A stretch of DNA of 18,753 bases, taken from contig CAZPVS010000020.1 in the NCBI GenBank assembly GCA_964590315.1, positions 1 through 18,753 of the forward strand, read 5' to 3'. Below, piece after piece: positions 6,843-15,094 of this stretch (its first letter is position 1; every line of letters begins with the position of its first letter). This DNA is from JALRHH01 sp964590315. Lineage in GTDB: Bacteria > Patescibacteriota > Saccharimonadia > Saccharimonadales > JALRHH01. Below the pieces are notes generated by a model. The model made no database searches. It was not told where the DNA came from and saw only the letters and a list, made by a program, of their open reading frames with translations. Both the position numbers and the translations under genes were made by a program.

Positions 6843-7862
6843 ATGATAGAAAATATTGCGCAGATTATTGATGATGCACAGCGAATTGTAGTGATTCAGG
6901 CTGACAATCCGGACGCAGATTCTCTCGGGTCAGCTTTGGCACTAGAGCAAATACTCAGTGAGCGCGGCAAGGACATCTATTTGTACTGTGCGGTTGAGAC
7001 ACCATCATATCTACGCTATCTCGAGGGCTGGAGTCGTATTAACCAAGAAATCCCAAGTAATTTCGATGCGAGCATTATCGTTGACGCATCTACCCTCACA
7101 TTGTTTGAAAAATTATCTGCCTCGGGGCAGCAGGGCTGGGTAGCGAGCAAGCCCTGTATCGTGCTTGATCATCACGCAAGTACCGACAATTCCATTAACT
7201 TCGCCAATGTCATAATCAATGAACCAGAGAAAAGTTCGACCGGAGAAGTCATTTATGACCTCGCGGAACAGCTTGACTGGACTATAGATGCGACCGCAGC
7301 CAGCTATCTTATGACCAGCATCCTTGGCGACACGCAAGGGCTCACCAATAACCTCACTTCAGCACATACCTACCGAATCATGGCAGATCTCACCGAGCGT
7401 GGTGTCAACCGAGCGCTGCTTGAAGAACAACGCCGCGAAGCAAGTAAAATGGCAGAAATCATATTCCGCTATAAAGGCGAGCTTATCGCCAAAACTGAAT
7501 TTCACGCTGAAGGCGCCATAAGTACGGTCACTATAGGCCAGGAGGAGATTAATCAATATAGCCCGTTGTATAATCCTGGACCGCTGATACAGCCTGATAT
7601 GCTGAGTACTCAAGGAGTGTTGGTTGGTATTGTCTTTAAAGTGTATGACGATGGCAAAATAACTGCTATGATTCGATGCAACGCCCCCGCCGAGATCGCC
7701 AGTACACTTGCAGTGCATTTTGGCGGTGGAGGACATGGCTATGCCGCAGGGTTTAAAATTACTGATGGACGCCCTTTCGCAGAAATTAAGTCAGAATGCA
7801 TAACATACGCGAACCAATTACTCCATAACCTTCACTCGGATCAACCACATGAAACTATATAA
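6843..7862 (+). CDS. DHH/DHHA1 phosphoesterase, NrnA/oligoribonuclease-like
   Basis: A 339-residue DHH-superfamily phosphoesterase that probably hydrolyses short oligonucleotides, pAp or cyclic dinucleotide products. Motifs: I ADNPDADSLGSALAL (20-34), II IIVDAS (D81), III LDHHASTD (108-115), IV GDTQG (D163), and the C-terminal DHHA1 FGGGGHGYAAG (293-303). The usual His of motif I (H-x-x-P-D-x-D) is replaced by Ala. The frame is open upstream to 6648, but that part overlaps the DUF1653 gene antisense and looks noncoding. ATG 6843 lies 7 nt after a -10 box and directly before the first helix, so it is chosen. The last 14 bp overlap cysS, indicating translational coupling. Confidence 0.88.
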   Translation: MIENIAQIIDDAQRIVVIQADNPDADSLGSALALEQILSERGKDIYLYCAVETPSYLRYLEGWSRINQEIPSNFDASIIVDASTLTLFEKLSASGQQGWVASKPCIVLDHHASTDNSINFANVIINEPEKSSTGEVIYDLAEQLDWTIDATAASYLMTSILGDTQGLTNNLTSAHTYRIMADLTERGVNRALLEEQRREASKMAEIIFRYKGELIAKTEFHAEGAISTVTIGQEEINQYSPLYNPGPLIQPDMLSTQGVLVGIVFKVYDDGKITAMIRCNAPAEIASTLAVHFGGGGHGYAAGFKITDGRPFAEIKSECITYANQLLHNLHSDQPHETI

Positions 7863-9255
7863 CACGCTCACTCGTACCACTGAAGATGTGCGTCCATTAC
7901 ATGACAATCTCATTAGACTGTACACCTGCGGCCTCACGGTATATAGCCAACCGCATATCGGTAACTGGGTAGCCTACATATACTGGGACATTCTCGTCCG
8001 CGTGCTTGCTGATGCCGGCTTTGACGTCAAAAGAGTTCAAAACATTACAGATGTCGGCCACCTCACAAGTGATGAAGATAGCGGTGAAGACAAGATGGAG
8101 AAGGGCGCCCGCGCCGAAAACGTTACCGCATGGGACATAGCTGATAAATATATTGCCGTAGCTAATCATGAAGCCTTTGATCTGCTTGGTTTATTGCGGC
8201 CTGATGAAATGCCGCGTGCAACGCAATACATCCCTCAGCAGATTGCTTTTGTGCAGGAGCTTGAGCGCAAAGGATTTACATACGAAATACCGGGCGACGG
8301 CATATATTTTGATACAGGTAAGCTCGAAGATTACGGCAAGCTCGCGCGCTTAGACATCGCCGGGCTACAAGCGGGGGCTCGGGTCGCAGACTCAGGTAAG
8401 AAAAATCCGACCGATTTTGCCCTCTGGAAATGCAGTCCGACTGATACCACCCGTGACATGGAATGGGACAGCCCCTGGGGCAGAGGCTTTCCGGGATGGC
8501 ACTTGGAATGTTCCGTTATGGCACAGGAACTACTTGGCAATCAAATTGATATACATACGGGGGGCATTGATCACATCCCCGTACATCACACCAATGAAAT
8601 TGCCCAAACAGAGGCTGTCACTGGCACGCAGTTCAGCACCTATTGGCTGCACAACAATCATTTGAAGGTTGATGGCGAAAAGATGTCGAAATCACTGGGC
8701 AATATTTATACGCTCCACGATATTACTGAGCGAGGATACTCTGTTGATGCTTTCAAATTACTCATCTTGTCTAAGCACTACCGAACTGAAGGAAACTTTA
8801 CGTGGGATATTTTGGGTGCCGCGCAGAGCCGTCTCCAGCACTTACAGGCAGTTGCTGACCTACGTTGGCAAGCTACCGCAGCCGACGGACCATCAATTGA
8901 CTATGAGGTTGTCCTGGAGCAGATCAGGAGCCATCTTCGTAATGATTTAAATACGCCAATGGCACTGGCCGTGCTTTCAACAGAGTTCGTTGACAAAATA
9001 GGTTCATCAGGGCTACTTTCCGAGCAATCTCGAGTGGCATTTGTTACTTTTCTCCAAGCTATTGATGAACTTTTTGGATTGCGACTTCTTCAAAGCAATG
9101 ATATTACTGACGCCCAAAAACGGATACTGCATGACCGCCAAGCTGCACGTGATAATAAAGACTGGGCAACGTCAGATACACTCAGAGATCTGTTGGCAGA
9201 GCAGGGCATAGCCATTAACGACACGGCTCACGGCCAGATATGGTCGCGCCTGTAG
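7849..9255 (+). CDS. cysS: Cysteinyl-tRNA synthetase
   Basis: A 468-residue class I aminoacyl-tRNA synthetase that charges tRNA-Cys. The HIGH motif appears as HIGN (36-39) and KMSKS is intact (278-282). The catalytic zinc ligands are preserved: C27 (LYTCG), C221 (HLECSVMA), H246 and E250, with the same spacing as in E. coli CysRS. The normally GGxDLxFPHHENE segment is divergent here (GGIDHIPVHHTNE). The C-terminal anticodon-binding helices are present and end in a typical IxDTxxGxxW-like sequence (INDTAHGQIWSRL). The start overlaps the DHH gene by 14 bp and has no Shine-Dalgarno, consistent with coupling. It ends 8 bp from the convergent permease gene, with no visible terminator between them. 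Confidence 0.97.
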   Translation: MKLYNTLTRTTEDVRPLHDNLIRLYTCGLTVYSQPHIGNWVAYIYWDILVRVLADAGFDVKRVQNITDVGHLTSDEDSGEDKMEKGARAENVTAWDIADKYIAVANHEAFDLLGLLRPDEMPRATQYIPQQIAFVQELERKGFTYEIPGDGIYFDTGKLEDYGKLARLDIAGLQAGARVADSGKKNPTDFALWKCSPTDTTRDMEWDSPWGRGFPGWHLECSVMAQELLGNQIDIHTGGIDHIPVHHTNEIAQTEAVTGTQFSTYWLHNNHLKVDGEKMSKSLGNIYTLHDITERGYSVDAFKLLILSKHYRTEGNFTWDILGAAQSRLQHLQAVADLRWQATAADGPSIDYEVVLEQIRSHLRNDLNTPMALAVLSTEFVDKIGSSGLLSEQSRVAFVTFLQAIDELFGLRLLQSNDITDAQKRILHDRQAARDNKDWATSDTLRDLLAEQGIAINDTAHGQIWSRL

Positions 9256-9263
9256 TAAAGAAA

Positions 9264-10400
9264 CTACTTGGACTGAGATGTCTTAGTACTAGATTCTTTG
9301 AGCGCACGATGGGCGACTTGCTCGGGTAACATGTCACGACGGTGGAGATAATCAATCAGAAGAATTCGGAGCGACCCAGCGACTGGAATAGCGACAAGAC
9401 CTCCCAGAATACCACCAAAACTCACCCCAACAATTACAGACGAAAATACCAGAAGTGGTGACATATTTGTAGAGTTCGACTGGACGCGCGGCTGAACAAC
9501 ATAATTCTCTATTTGCTGATAAAGGAAGTAGTACAGCAGAATGATGATTGCTGCGACAGGCGAGGTAAACAACGCGACGGTGCTGACAATAACGGCACCG
9601 ATGGTGTGACCTACCATTGGTATAAGACCACATATAAATACAATAACCATCAGTGCAACTGGATATCCTACGTCAAGTATAATCAGCGGTACTAATATCA
9701 TCACTGCAGCAATTGCAGCAAGCAGCACTTGGCCGTTTACAAAGCCTTTCACAACGCGGTACATATCTGCGGTAAGGTCTGCGACATGCTCGCGCTTGTT
9801 ACGCGGTAACAAATCTTTACTTACCTTCATCCAATACGGGCCCTCAATAAGCATCATGAAGGTGAGTACGAGGATAGCAAGCACTGAGAACGCGCTGCTG
9901 GAAATTCGTGAAACACTCGAAACTGCCGTACCGGTAACATTGCCGAGGCGATCAGAAAGCTGCGAAGACAACTTAGACACTTCATCTTCTAGATTGTATT
10001 TCCGTACAAAATTGCCAAGTTCCGAGTTCTCACCACGTGCGCTATCGACGAGCGCCGGAGCGTCATCAATAAAGTTTGATGTCTGCTTGACAAGCGGTGG
10101 GACTAAACTAGCCAAGAACCCAATGAGAAATGCGATAACAATAAAGAACGATACGGCAGTGGCAATCTTTCGGCTACCACGTCGTTTTTCGGGCAAATGC
10201 TGCGCTATCCAGTGAACCGGGGCATTCAACGCCAGTGCGAGGAAAAATGCAGTAAAAATTAATGTCAGTGCGTGAGATGCTGCACGGAGCGCCGCAAGAA
10301 AAATAAATGACAGGATGACGAGGAATAGTACACGAATAACCGTTTTATTTGAGATAGTTATCTCAACACTCTGTTGGTTTTTTGAGGAAAAAATACCCAT
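9264..10400 (-). CDS. AI-2E/PerM family permease
   Basis: A 378-residue membrane protein of the AI-2E transporter (PerM/YhhT) family. Layout: hydrophobic helices at about 22-58 and 78-103, a soluble central part (105-165), then helices at about 168-186, 225-287 and 318-350. The family signature YQQIENYVVQP (294-304) and the glycine-rich SFGGILGGLVAIPVAG segment (327-342) are both seen. Members have been linked to export of small molecules and to Na+/H+ exchange; the substrate here is unknown, and quorum signalling should not be inferred from the family name. The ATG overlaps the stop of the upstream glycosyltransferase by 1 bp (TAATG), so the two are probably translationally coupled. Confidence 0.9.
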   Translation of the reverse strand: MGIFSSKNQQSVEITISNKTVIRVLFLVILSFIFLAALRAASHALTLIFTAFFLALALNAPVHWIAQHLPEKRRGSRKIATAVSFFIVIAFLIGFLASLVPPLVKQTSNFIDDAPALVDSARGENSELGNFVRKYNLEDEVSKLSSQLSDRLGNVTGTAVSSVSRISSSAFSVLAILVLTFMMLIEGPYWMKVSKDLLPRNKREHVADLTADMYRVVKGFVNGQVLLAAIAAVMILVPLIILDVGYPVALMVIVFICGLIPMVGHTIGAVIVSTVALFTSPVAAIIILLYYFLYQQIENYVVQPRVQSNSTNMSPLLVFSSVIVGVSFGGILGGLVAIPVAGSLRILLIDYLHRRDMLPEQVAHRALKESSTKTSQSK

Positions 10401-11557
10401 TAGTTCGTATTATGCTGCTTTTTGTTCCGTTTGGCAATTGCGTTTTCATAGATGCCGACTAGTTTAGGGCCGACCTTCGCGATGTCATAGTTGGTAACGG
10501 CATGTTGTTGTTGCTGATGAATGCGGCGGGCAGTGGTTTTATTATGAATCATGCGTTCCAGTACTTCGATAAACTGACGCGTGTTGTGAGGGTCGAACAG
10601 TGTTTCTGGCCATGGAGCAAGCACACTGCTATACCCAGCGTTGTTACCACCTATTACTACGCCAGCCCCGGCCGCCATTGCTTCAAGCAAGACAATACCA
10701 AAACTTTCACCACCCGTAGCAGGAAACACTGCAATATCAGCCTGAGCAAGAAAAGCAGGCTTGTCTTCCTCTGCCACGAAGCCCTCGAAATGCACCTGAC
10801 TATCAATACCTGTTTCTCTTGCGTACGTCGTTAACTGCTCAAGTAGCGGCCCCTTTCCCCCTATGCGCACCTCAACTAATGATTGCGTGGCCTTCGGGAG
10901 GGCTGCAATCGCCTCAAGCAACTGTTGTGCGCCCTTTCGCTCAACCAATCGCCCAAGAAAAACTATCTTTACGGTGCCGCCCTCTTGTCGAGCCGGACGA
11001 TTTTTTCTGTACCATGACAGATCGACTACATTTGGCAGTACGGTACTACTGATGCCAAAGCTTTGCTTGGCAAATAATTGAGCCGGGGCAGATACAGAGA
11101 GTACGGTATCAAACCGCTTCAGTGTTCTCCGAAGGACTGCACCCAAAAAGCGTGTCGCTATTCGCTCCAGATCTGAGTAGGGCAGTATATGGAATGTGCC
11201 CACCACTACAGTTTGTAGTGGTACCGACTTGACCACACGACCGGCAAGGAAAGGGCTATATGGCATTTGGACGTGTATGACGTCAAACTGCTCACGCTGC
11301 AGCAATGCACTGATGGGACGATACGGTGCGGGTAGCGGTACGGACACTTTGTTTTTATTAAATCTTATCGGGAGATTTCTGCTCAGACTGTGAATATGTG
11401 GTATATCATTCCGCCAACTCTCCCCGACGAGATAATGTACTTCATGCCCCTGCGCGGACAGCCACTCTCCCATTCGGAGCACATATTGCTGCACGCCATC
11501 AGGCTTATCGAGGGTATCATCAACAACAAATCCAATTTTAAGCGAGCTTATGGGCAT
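10400..11557 (-). CDS. GT4 glycosyltransferase, PimA-like (second of pair)
   Basis: A 385-residue GT-B retaining glycosyltransferase. The N-terminal domain begins IGFVVDDTLDKPDGVQQYV (8-26) and contains DVIHVQMPYSP and VVVGTFH. The C-terminal nucleotide-sugar domain has GRLVERKG (202-209), IGGKGPLLEQL, HFEGFV and the E-x7-E motif ESFGIVLLE (284-292). This places it with PimA-like mannosyl/glucosyltransferases that glycosylate a lipid headgroup, although donor and acceptor cannot be read from sequence. The frame is open to 11629; ATG 11557 is preferred because it lies directly before the first beta strand and limits overlap with the upstream gene to 20 bp. ATG 11575 is possible. It overlaps the permease gene by 1 bp downstream. 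Confidence 0.9.
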   Translation of the reverse strand: MPISSLKIGFVVDDTLDKPDGVQQYVLRMGEWLSAQGHEVHYLVGESWRNDIPHIHSLSRNLPIRFNKNKVSVPLPAPYRPISALLQREQFDVIHVQMPYSPFLAGRVVKSVPLQTVVVGTFHILPYSDLERIATRFLGAVLRRTLKRFDTVLSVSAPAQLFAKQSFGISSTVLPNVVDLSWYRKNRPARQEGGTVKIVFLGRLVERKGAQQLLEAIAALPKATQSLVEVRIGGKGPLLEQLTTYARETGIDSQVHFEGFVAEEDKPAFLAQADIAVFPATGGESFGIVLLEAMAAGAGVVIGGNNAGYSSVLAPWPETLFDPHNTRQFIEVLERMIHNKTTARRIHQQQQHAVTNYDIAKVGPKLVGIYENAIAKRNKKQHNTN

Positions 11558-12680
11558 ATTCGGTCGCTTGTTCATTACATATCGTGTGATAGACAGCCTC
11601 GTACCCGTCCACAATACGCGGGTAATCAAATTGCTTTACGTACGATTTCGCCCAGGTGTTCCATGTATCTCGGAGACCTTTATCTGATAAAAGCAGGTGA
11701 AGTCGACGGGCAAAATCCTCAGTATGTAATGGGTTAACGAGCGACAACTCGCCTCGGCCCTGAAGCACACCGGTATAACCTGGATTATCCCCAGCCACAA
11801 CGGGCGTGCCACATGCCATTGCCTCGAGCAGCACAATACCAAAACTCTCGCCGTATAGTGCCGGTGAACAAAAGACTGTTGATGATTGCATCGATCGGAT
11901 CTTCTCAGCATCTGAAACGAAACCGAGGAACTCGACATTACGCAATTCTAACTCGTCTCGCAATTCTTCAAGTTTTTCTCGGTCAGGACCATCGCCAGCT
12001 ATCAAGAGCTGTACCTCGGGCATCATCTTCTGCAGTACGGCAAATGCCTGCAGTAAATATTTCACACCTGTGCGCTGTTCGAGCCGTCCAATATAAAAAA
12101 TAGTAGGTGTGGCAACTTTAGAAGACGGCTTTGGCTTATATTTCTTGAGATCGATGCCGTTTGGCACAAAAGTAACGGGCATGTCCGTGAGCTGCTGAAC
12201 GTATTCAGCCGCAGAGGGTGAAACGGCTGTTATACAGTGCAGTGATTTTAATATCGACTTGGTGTACGGTGTAATAACTCTCTCGATGGTTTTGCTCACC
12301 CGGGTGTCAGGAAGTTTTGCATGAAACGTACCAACATTAATTGCATTACTTTTTGCCAGAATCTGCCGGCTGATGATAGGAATCCACGGCTCGTGGAAGT
12401 TCAGTACATCAAATTGCTCTTGCTCAAGGACTTCAGTGATACGGTCTCGGTTGCCGGTTGCAGAAACCTGCACCGTGGTATGGAGTGGTGACTTCATGTC
12501 AGTTGATGCACCCATGAAAATAACATTTTCTGGCTCATCGCCCTCGTAACTCCGCGGCCACGGGGTAATTATCTTAGCTGTGTGTCCGCGATGTATCAGC
12601 TCGGCCTGCAACGCCAATACGCATTCCTGAACGCCGCCGCCCTTAAATATGTTATACGGGCATACTATGCCAATTTTCAT
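11538..12680 (-). CDS. GT4 glycosyltransferase, PimA-like (first of pair)
   Basis: A 380-residue GT-B fold enzyme that opens MKIGIVCPYNIFKGGGVQEC, the usual PimA-type start with a Gly-rich donor/acceptor loop. It has DVLNFHEPWIP (91-101), NVGTFHAKLP, FVPNGID, IAGDGPDREKL and the E-x7-E motif ESFGIVLLE (278-286). It is a paralogue of the next gene downstream, and the pair resembles stepwise addition of two sugars to one lipid acceptor at the cytoplasmic membrane face. The GRLxxRKG loop reads GRLEQRTG (199-205 region): the lysine that normally contacts the donor diphosphate is Thr. The gene has an extended -10 promoter and heads a probable three-gene operon. Confidence 0.92.
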   Translation of the reverse strand: MKIGIVCPYNIFKGGGVQECVLALQAELIHRGHTAKIITPWPRSYEGDEPENVIFMGASTDMKSPLHTTVQVSATGNRDRITEVLEQEQFDVLNFHEPWIPIISRQILAKSNAINVGTFHAKLPDTRVSKTIERVITPYTKSILKSLHCITAVSPSAAEYVQQLTDMPVTFVPNGIDLKKYKPKPSSKVATPTIFYIGRLEQRTGVKYLLQAFAVLQKMMPEVQLLIAGDGPDREKLEELRDELELRNVEFLGFVSDAEKIRSMQSSTVFCSPALYGESFGIVLLEAMACGTPVVAGDNPGYTGVLQGRGELSLVNPLHTEDFARRLHLLLSDKGLRDTWNTWAKSYVKQFDYPRIVDGYEAVYHTICNEQATEYAHKLA

Positions 12681-12689
12681 CTTATGGCT

Positions 12690-12695
12690 ATTATA
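12690..12695 (-). promoter_or_regulatory. Extended -10 promoter of glycosyltransferase operon
   Basis: On the minus strand TATAAT, preceded by TGG (extended -10), lies 9 nt before ATG 12680. The predicted leader is about 2-3 nt. It sits in the 38-bp gap after the hydrolase gene, so the operon can be transcribed independently. Confidence 0.6.
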
Positions 12696-12718
12696 CCAGA
12701 CTTGCGGTGTAAGAGAGA

Positions 12719-13651
12719 TTACGGAGCCTTTGACAGTAGTCGTCGAATTTTTGGTGGAATAAGTGGTGCTGCTGCTTTTTTGTCGGCTATGACACTCGGT
12801 GCATGGTTGTCGAGTGTGGAAACGGCGTTGTTAAAATCACTAAAGATAACACGCATATGCTGTTCGACCCGATGATTGTCAAAGTATTTCTCACCAGCGA
12901 CCGCAACGTGCCAGACAGGCAAATTCACCTTCTTCTGGCAATTATCAACAGTTAATAGCTCGACGGTCGTTGCCATATGCGTACGCGGGTCATTGACATG
13001 CCATAAATGTACCTCAAACTGCATGAGTCGCTTGAACTCTTCACGGCTTGTATCAGCAAACTTATGCTTGGCGTTATGAGTTCGGGCATATACGAGATGG
13101 AGCAGTGAAGGGTGGAGTAAAACATTCTTAAAGAATATCGACGGTAAACGCCAGGAAAATAGCTTTGCACCAGCCACATACAAACGGTGACGTGACGGGC
13201 TAAACATAAAATCGTCATGATGAGCAAAGCCGACTACACTGACAAGTAAATCTACTTTTTTGGTCAGATCAGGGTAGCGCTGCAGCATGCGAGTCACAAC
13301 CAAGAAACCCCAGGATAATCCTGCAATCGTGACACGCCGCCGTTTATAATGCATCTTCACAAACGCTGCCAAATAATCAGCCATCGTATCAAGATCAGGC
13401 TTTTTATCTATCTTATAGAAGCTATCCATACCGCCAAAGCCTGGTAGATCCGGTACCGTCACTGCGCCATATTGATTCAGATCTTGTATGAGACCCCACC
13501 AACGTTCAATGGTGGAATGATGGCCATACACAAATAGTATTTCGCGCTTGCGATGGGCCGGTGCTGGCATGCGCAACATGCGGCCATTTAGTCCATTTAT
13601 ATACAAGGGAACAATGTAGTCTTCAGGACTAGGCTGCAGCTTCTCTTTCAT
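12719..13651 (-). CDS. Alpha/beta-fold hydrolase
   Basis: A 310-residue alpha/beta hydrolase. The strand-turn FVYGHHSTIERWW (40-52) corresponds to the oxyanion-hole region, VPDLPGFGGMD (66-76) to the family's PDxxGxGxS loop, and GLSWG (111-115) is the nucleophile elbow with S113. A late YFDNHRVEQHM (possible catalytic acid) and LDNHAPS (likely catalytic His) complete the triad. There is no signal peptide, so it is predicted cytoplasmic. The frame is open to 13723, overlapping the carboxypeptidase gene, but ATG 13651 is 10 nt after a TACAAT box as in other genes here, and the upstream part does not resemble the family. The substrate is unknown; its position among envelope genes suggests a lipid or cell-wall ester at most. 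Confidence 0.85.
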   Translation of the reverse strand: MKEKLQPSPEDYIVPLYINGLNGRMLRMPAPAHRKREILFVYGHHSTIERWWGLIQDLNQYGAVTVPDLPGFGGMDSFYKIDKKPDLDTMADYLAAFVKMHYKRRRVTIAGLSWGFLVVTRMLQRYPDLTKKVDLLVSVVGFAHHDDFMFSPSRHRLYVAGAKLFSWRLPSIFFKNVLLHPSLLHLVYARTHNAKHKFADTSREEFKRLMQFEVHLWHVNDPRTHMATTVELLTVDNCQKKVNLPVWHVAVAGEKYFDNHRVEQHMRVIFSDFNNAVSTLDNHAPSVIADKKAAAPLIPPKIRRLLSKAP

Positions 13652-13661
13652 CTTGCATAAT

Positions 13662-13667
13662 ATTGTA
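13662..13667 (-). promoter_or_regulatory. -10 box of hydrolase gene
   Basis: TACAAT on the minus strand, 10 nt before ATG 13651, in the 47-bp gap after the carboxypeptidase gene. There is no Shine-Dalgarno sequence. It supports the downstream start. Confidence 0.45.
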
Positions 13668-13698
13668 ATACATTTACGAAGCCGGAGCAGATGTTTCT

Positions 13699-14937
13699 TT
13701 AGAATTGTGGCATAAGACGCCACTTCCAGTCCGGCGTCGTAATAGTATCTTTCAGTACCACTGGTGATTCGACAGTATCCCGCCCAAACCGTGCAGTTAC
13801 ACGACCAATTTCTGTATTGGCAGTCATACCTTCGCGCGCATCCGAGAGCTCAATCACAGGCTTTACTTCTAGAGATTTCCAGGCAAGACCCTTGATATCA
13901 TCGCGTAGAACAAGCTGGGCTGATTGTTGCCAGGGAATAGCTATTTCACCAATTGTCTGCCCGGCGGTGGCGATGGTTTTTGTCTCAAAGCCTTCAAATA
14001 CCGAGTTGACGAGTGGCACCGAATTCTGCAGTGCAGTGTACCTATCAGGCGCGCCCATAATCACACTGACCGCTATTACTCGTTGACCGTTAATCTCTTT
14101 TGCAGCGGCAGCCATGAAGCACCCACCAGCTTCTTCCGTATTACCTGTCTTTAAGCCTATTATATTGTTTTCACCAAGTAAGTTATTGACGTTATAAATG
14201 GTGCCGGCAACCGGAACGACTGCGCTTGGTTGCGCAGCTATCTCTGCGATGATTGGATTATCCATAGCATTTACCGCGAGCTTCGCCAAATCTTCTGTAG
14301 TGCTCACCGTCTGAGGCGAAAAGCCACTGGCATCAGCAAAGGTGCTCTGGGTCATGCCGAGCGATTTTGCAAAATTGTTTACAAATCTTGTGTACTCCTC
14401 TTGGGAGCCAAACGCCCACCGCGCCAACGTATTTGCCATGTTATTCGCTGATGGAAGCAACAACGCCTGAAGCGCCTGGTACTCTGAAATTTCTTGCCCA
14501 AGTACCACCGTAACATGTGATCCGCCCATAGCGACTGTTTGCACATAATCGTCAACGTCTTCTTGAGTAATGCGAATGGTCGGACCCTGTTCTCCAGGCT
14601 TAAGAGGGTGGGCCTTGAGGACTGCCAGTGCTGTCATTACTTTTGCAACACTCGCAGTGGGCATCGGCTTTTGTTCGCCTCGGTTACCAAGAACTCCGTA
14701 ACCAACCGCACCTACAGATGCCTGTCCATACGTTGGCCAAAGAATTGCGACGTCCGATGTCCGAGTTGGTGAAAGGGCTACTGCGGAGGAGGTGATAAGA
14801 GGGATGGGACGGCCAAGCATAACCGCAAGATACGTGACTAGAGTGAGGATGGCTAAGATGCGCCAGGGCTTAACAGGCCTGCGCTTCACCTTAGGGTGTT
14901 TTACCCCCTTAAATTGATGTGGTTCAATTACCCTCAT
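13699..14937 (-). CDS. D-alanyl-D-alanine carboxypeptidase (PBP5/DacA family)
   Basis: A 412-residue penicillin-binding protein that removes the terminal D-Ala from peptidoglycan pentapeptides. The N terminus is basic and cytoplasmic (residues 1-25), followed by one uncleaved-looking membrane anchor (WRILAILTLVTYLAVML, 25-41), so the catalytic domain is outside the cell. The three active-site motifs are intact: SVAK (S96, K99), SAN (163-165) and KTG (263-265). A C-terminal beta domain follows (about 320-412). Instead of the C-terminal amphipathic anchor of classical DacA, an N-terminal anchor seems to be used. ATG 14937 is chosen over an upstream start at 14985 because a TATACT box lies between them. 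Confidence 0.93.
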   Translation of the reverse strand: MRVIEPHQFKGVKHPKVKRRPVKPWRILAILTLVTYLAVMLGRPIPLITSSAVALSPTRTSDVAILWPTYGQASVGAVGYGVLGNRGEQKPMPTASVAKVMTALAVLKAHPLKPGEQGPTIRITQEDVDDYVQTVAMGGSHVTVVLGQEISEYQALQALLLPSANNMANTLARWAFGSQEEYTRFVNNFAKSLGMTQSTFADASGFSPQTVSTTEDLAKLAVNAMDNPIIAEIAAQPSAVVPVAGTIYNVNNLLGENNIIGLKTGNTEEAGGCFMAAAAKEINGQRVIAVSVIMGAPDRYTALQNSVPLVNSVFEGFETKTIATAGQTIGEIAIPWQQSAQLVLRDDIKGLAWKSLEVKPVIELSDAREGMTANTEIGRVTARFGRDTVESPVVLKDTITTPDWKWRLMPQF

Positions 14938-14949
14938 AACTTGTCCATA

Positions 14950-14955
14950 AGTATA
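14950..14955 (-). promoter_or_regulatory. -10 box of carboxypeptidase gene
   Basis: TATACT on the minus strand, 12 nt before ATG 14937, predicts a leader of about 5 nt. There is no Shine-Dalgarno sequence. It argues against the longer 14985 start. Confidence 0.45.
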
Positions 14956-15022
14956 ACCGGTACTCTGGGCTTGCGTACAGAGCAATTAACATTGTATTAG
15001 TGCTATTTTTAGGGTAGAATTC

Positions 15023-15054
15023 TTGACTGTACGCATGTAATTACAAAGTATAAT
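15023..15054 (+). promoter_or_regulatory. Promoter upstream of tRNA-Gln locus
   Basis: TTGACT (15023-15028) and a perfect TATAAT (15049-15054) are separated by 20 nt, longer than the ideal 17. Transcription would start near 15061 and cross the truncated tRNA copy and the intact tRNA-Gln before the hairpin terminator at 15331-15366. The AT-rich stretch 14938-15097 holds this promoter and the divergent carboxypeptidase promoter and nothing else I can recognise. Confidence 0.5.
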
Positions 15055-15094
15055 TTGCCTAAATAAATACTAACGTAGTTCATCTGATCATCAA

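Noticed and set aside
11558..11629. Upstream start of the second glycosyltransferase
   Set aside because: It would add 24 residues before the first beta strand and overlap the upstream gene by 92 bp.
13652..13723. N-terminal extension of the hydrolase
   Set aside because: Overlaps the carboxypeptidase 3' end; a TACAAT box lies inside it, favouring ATG 13651.
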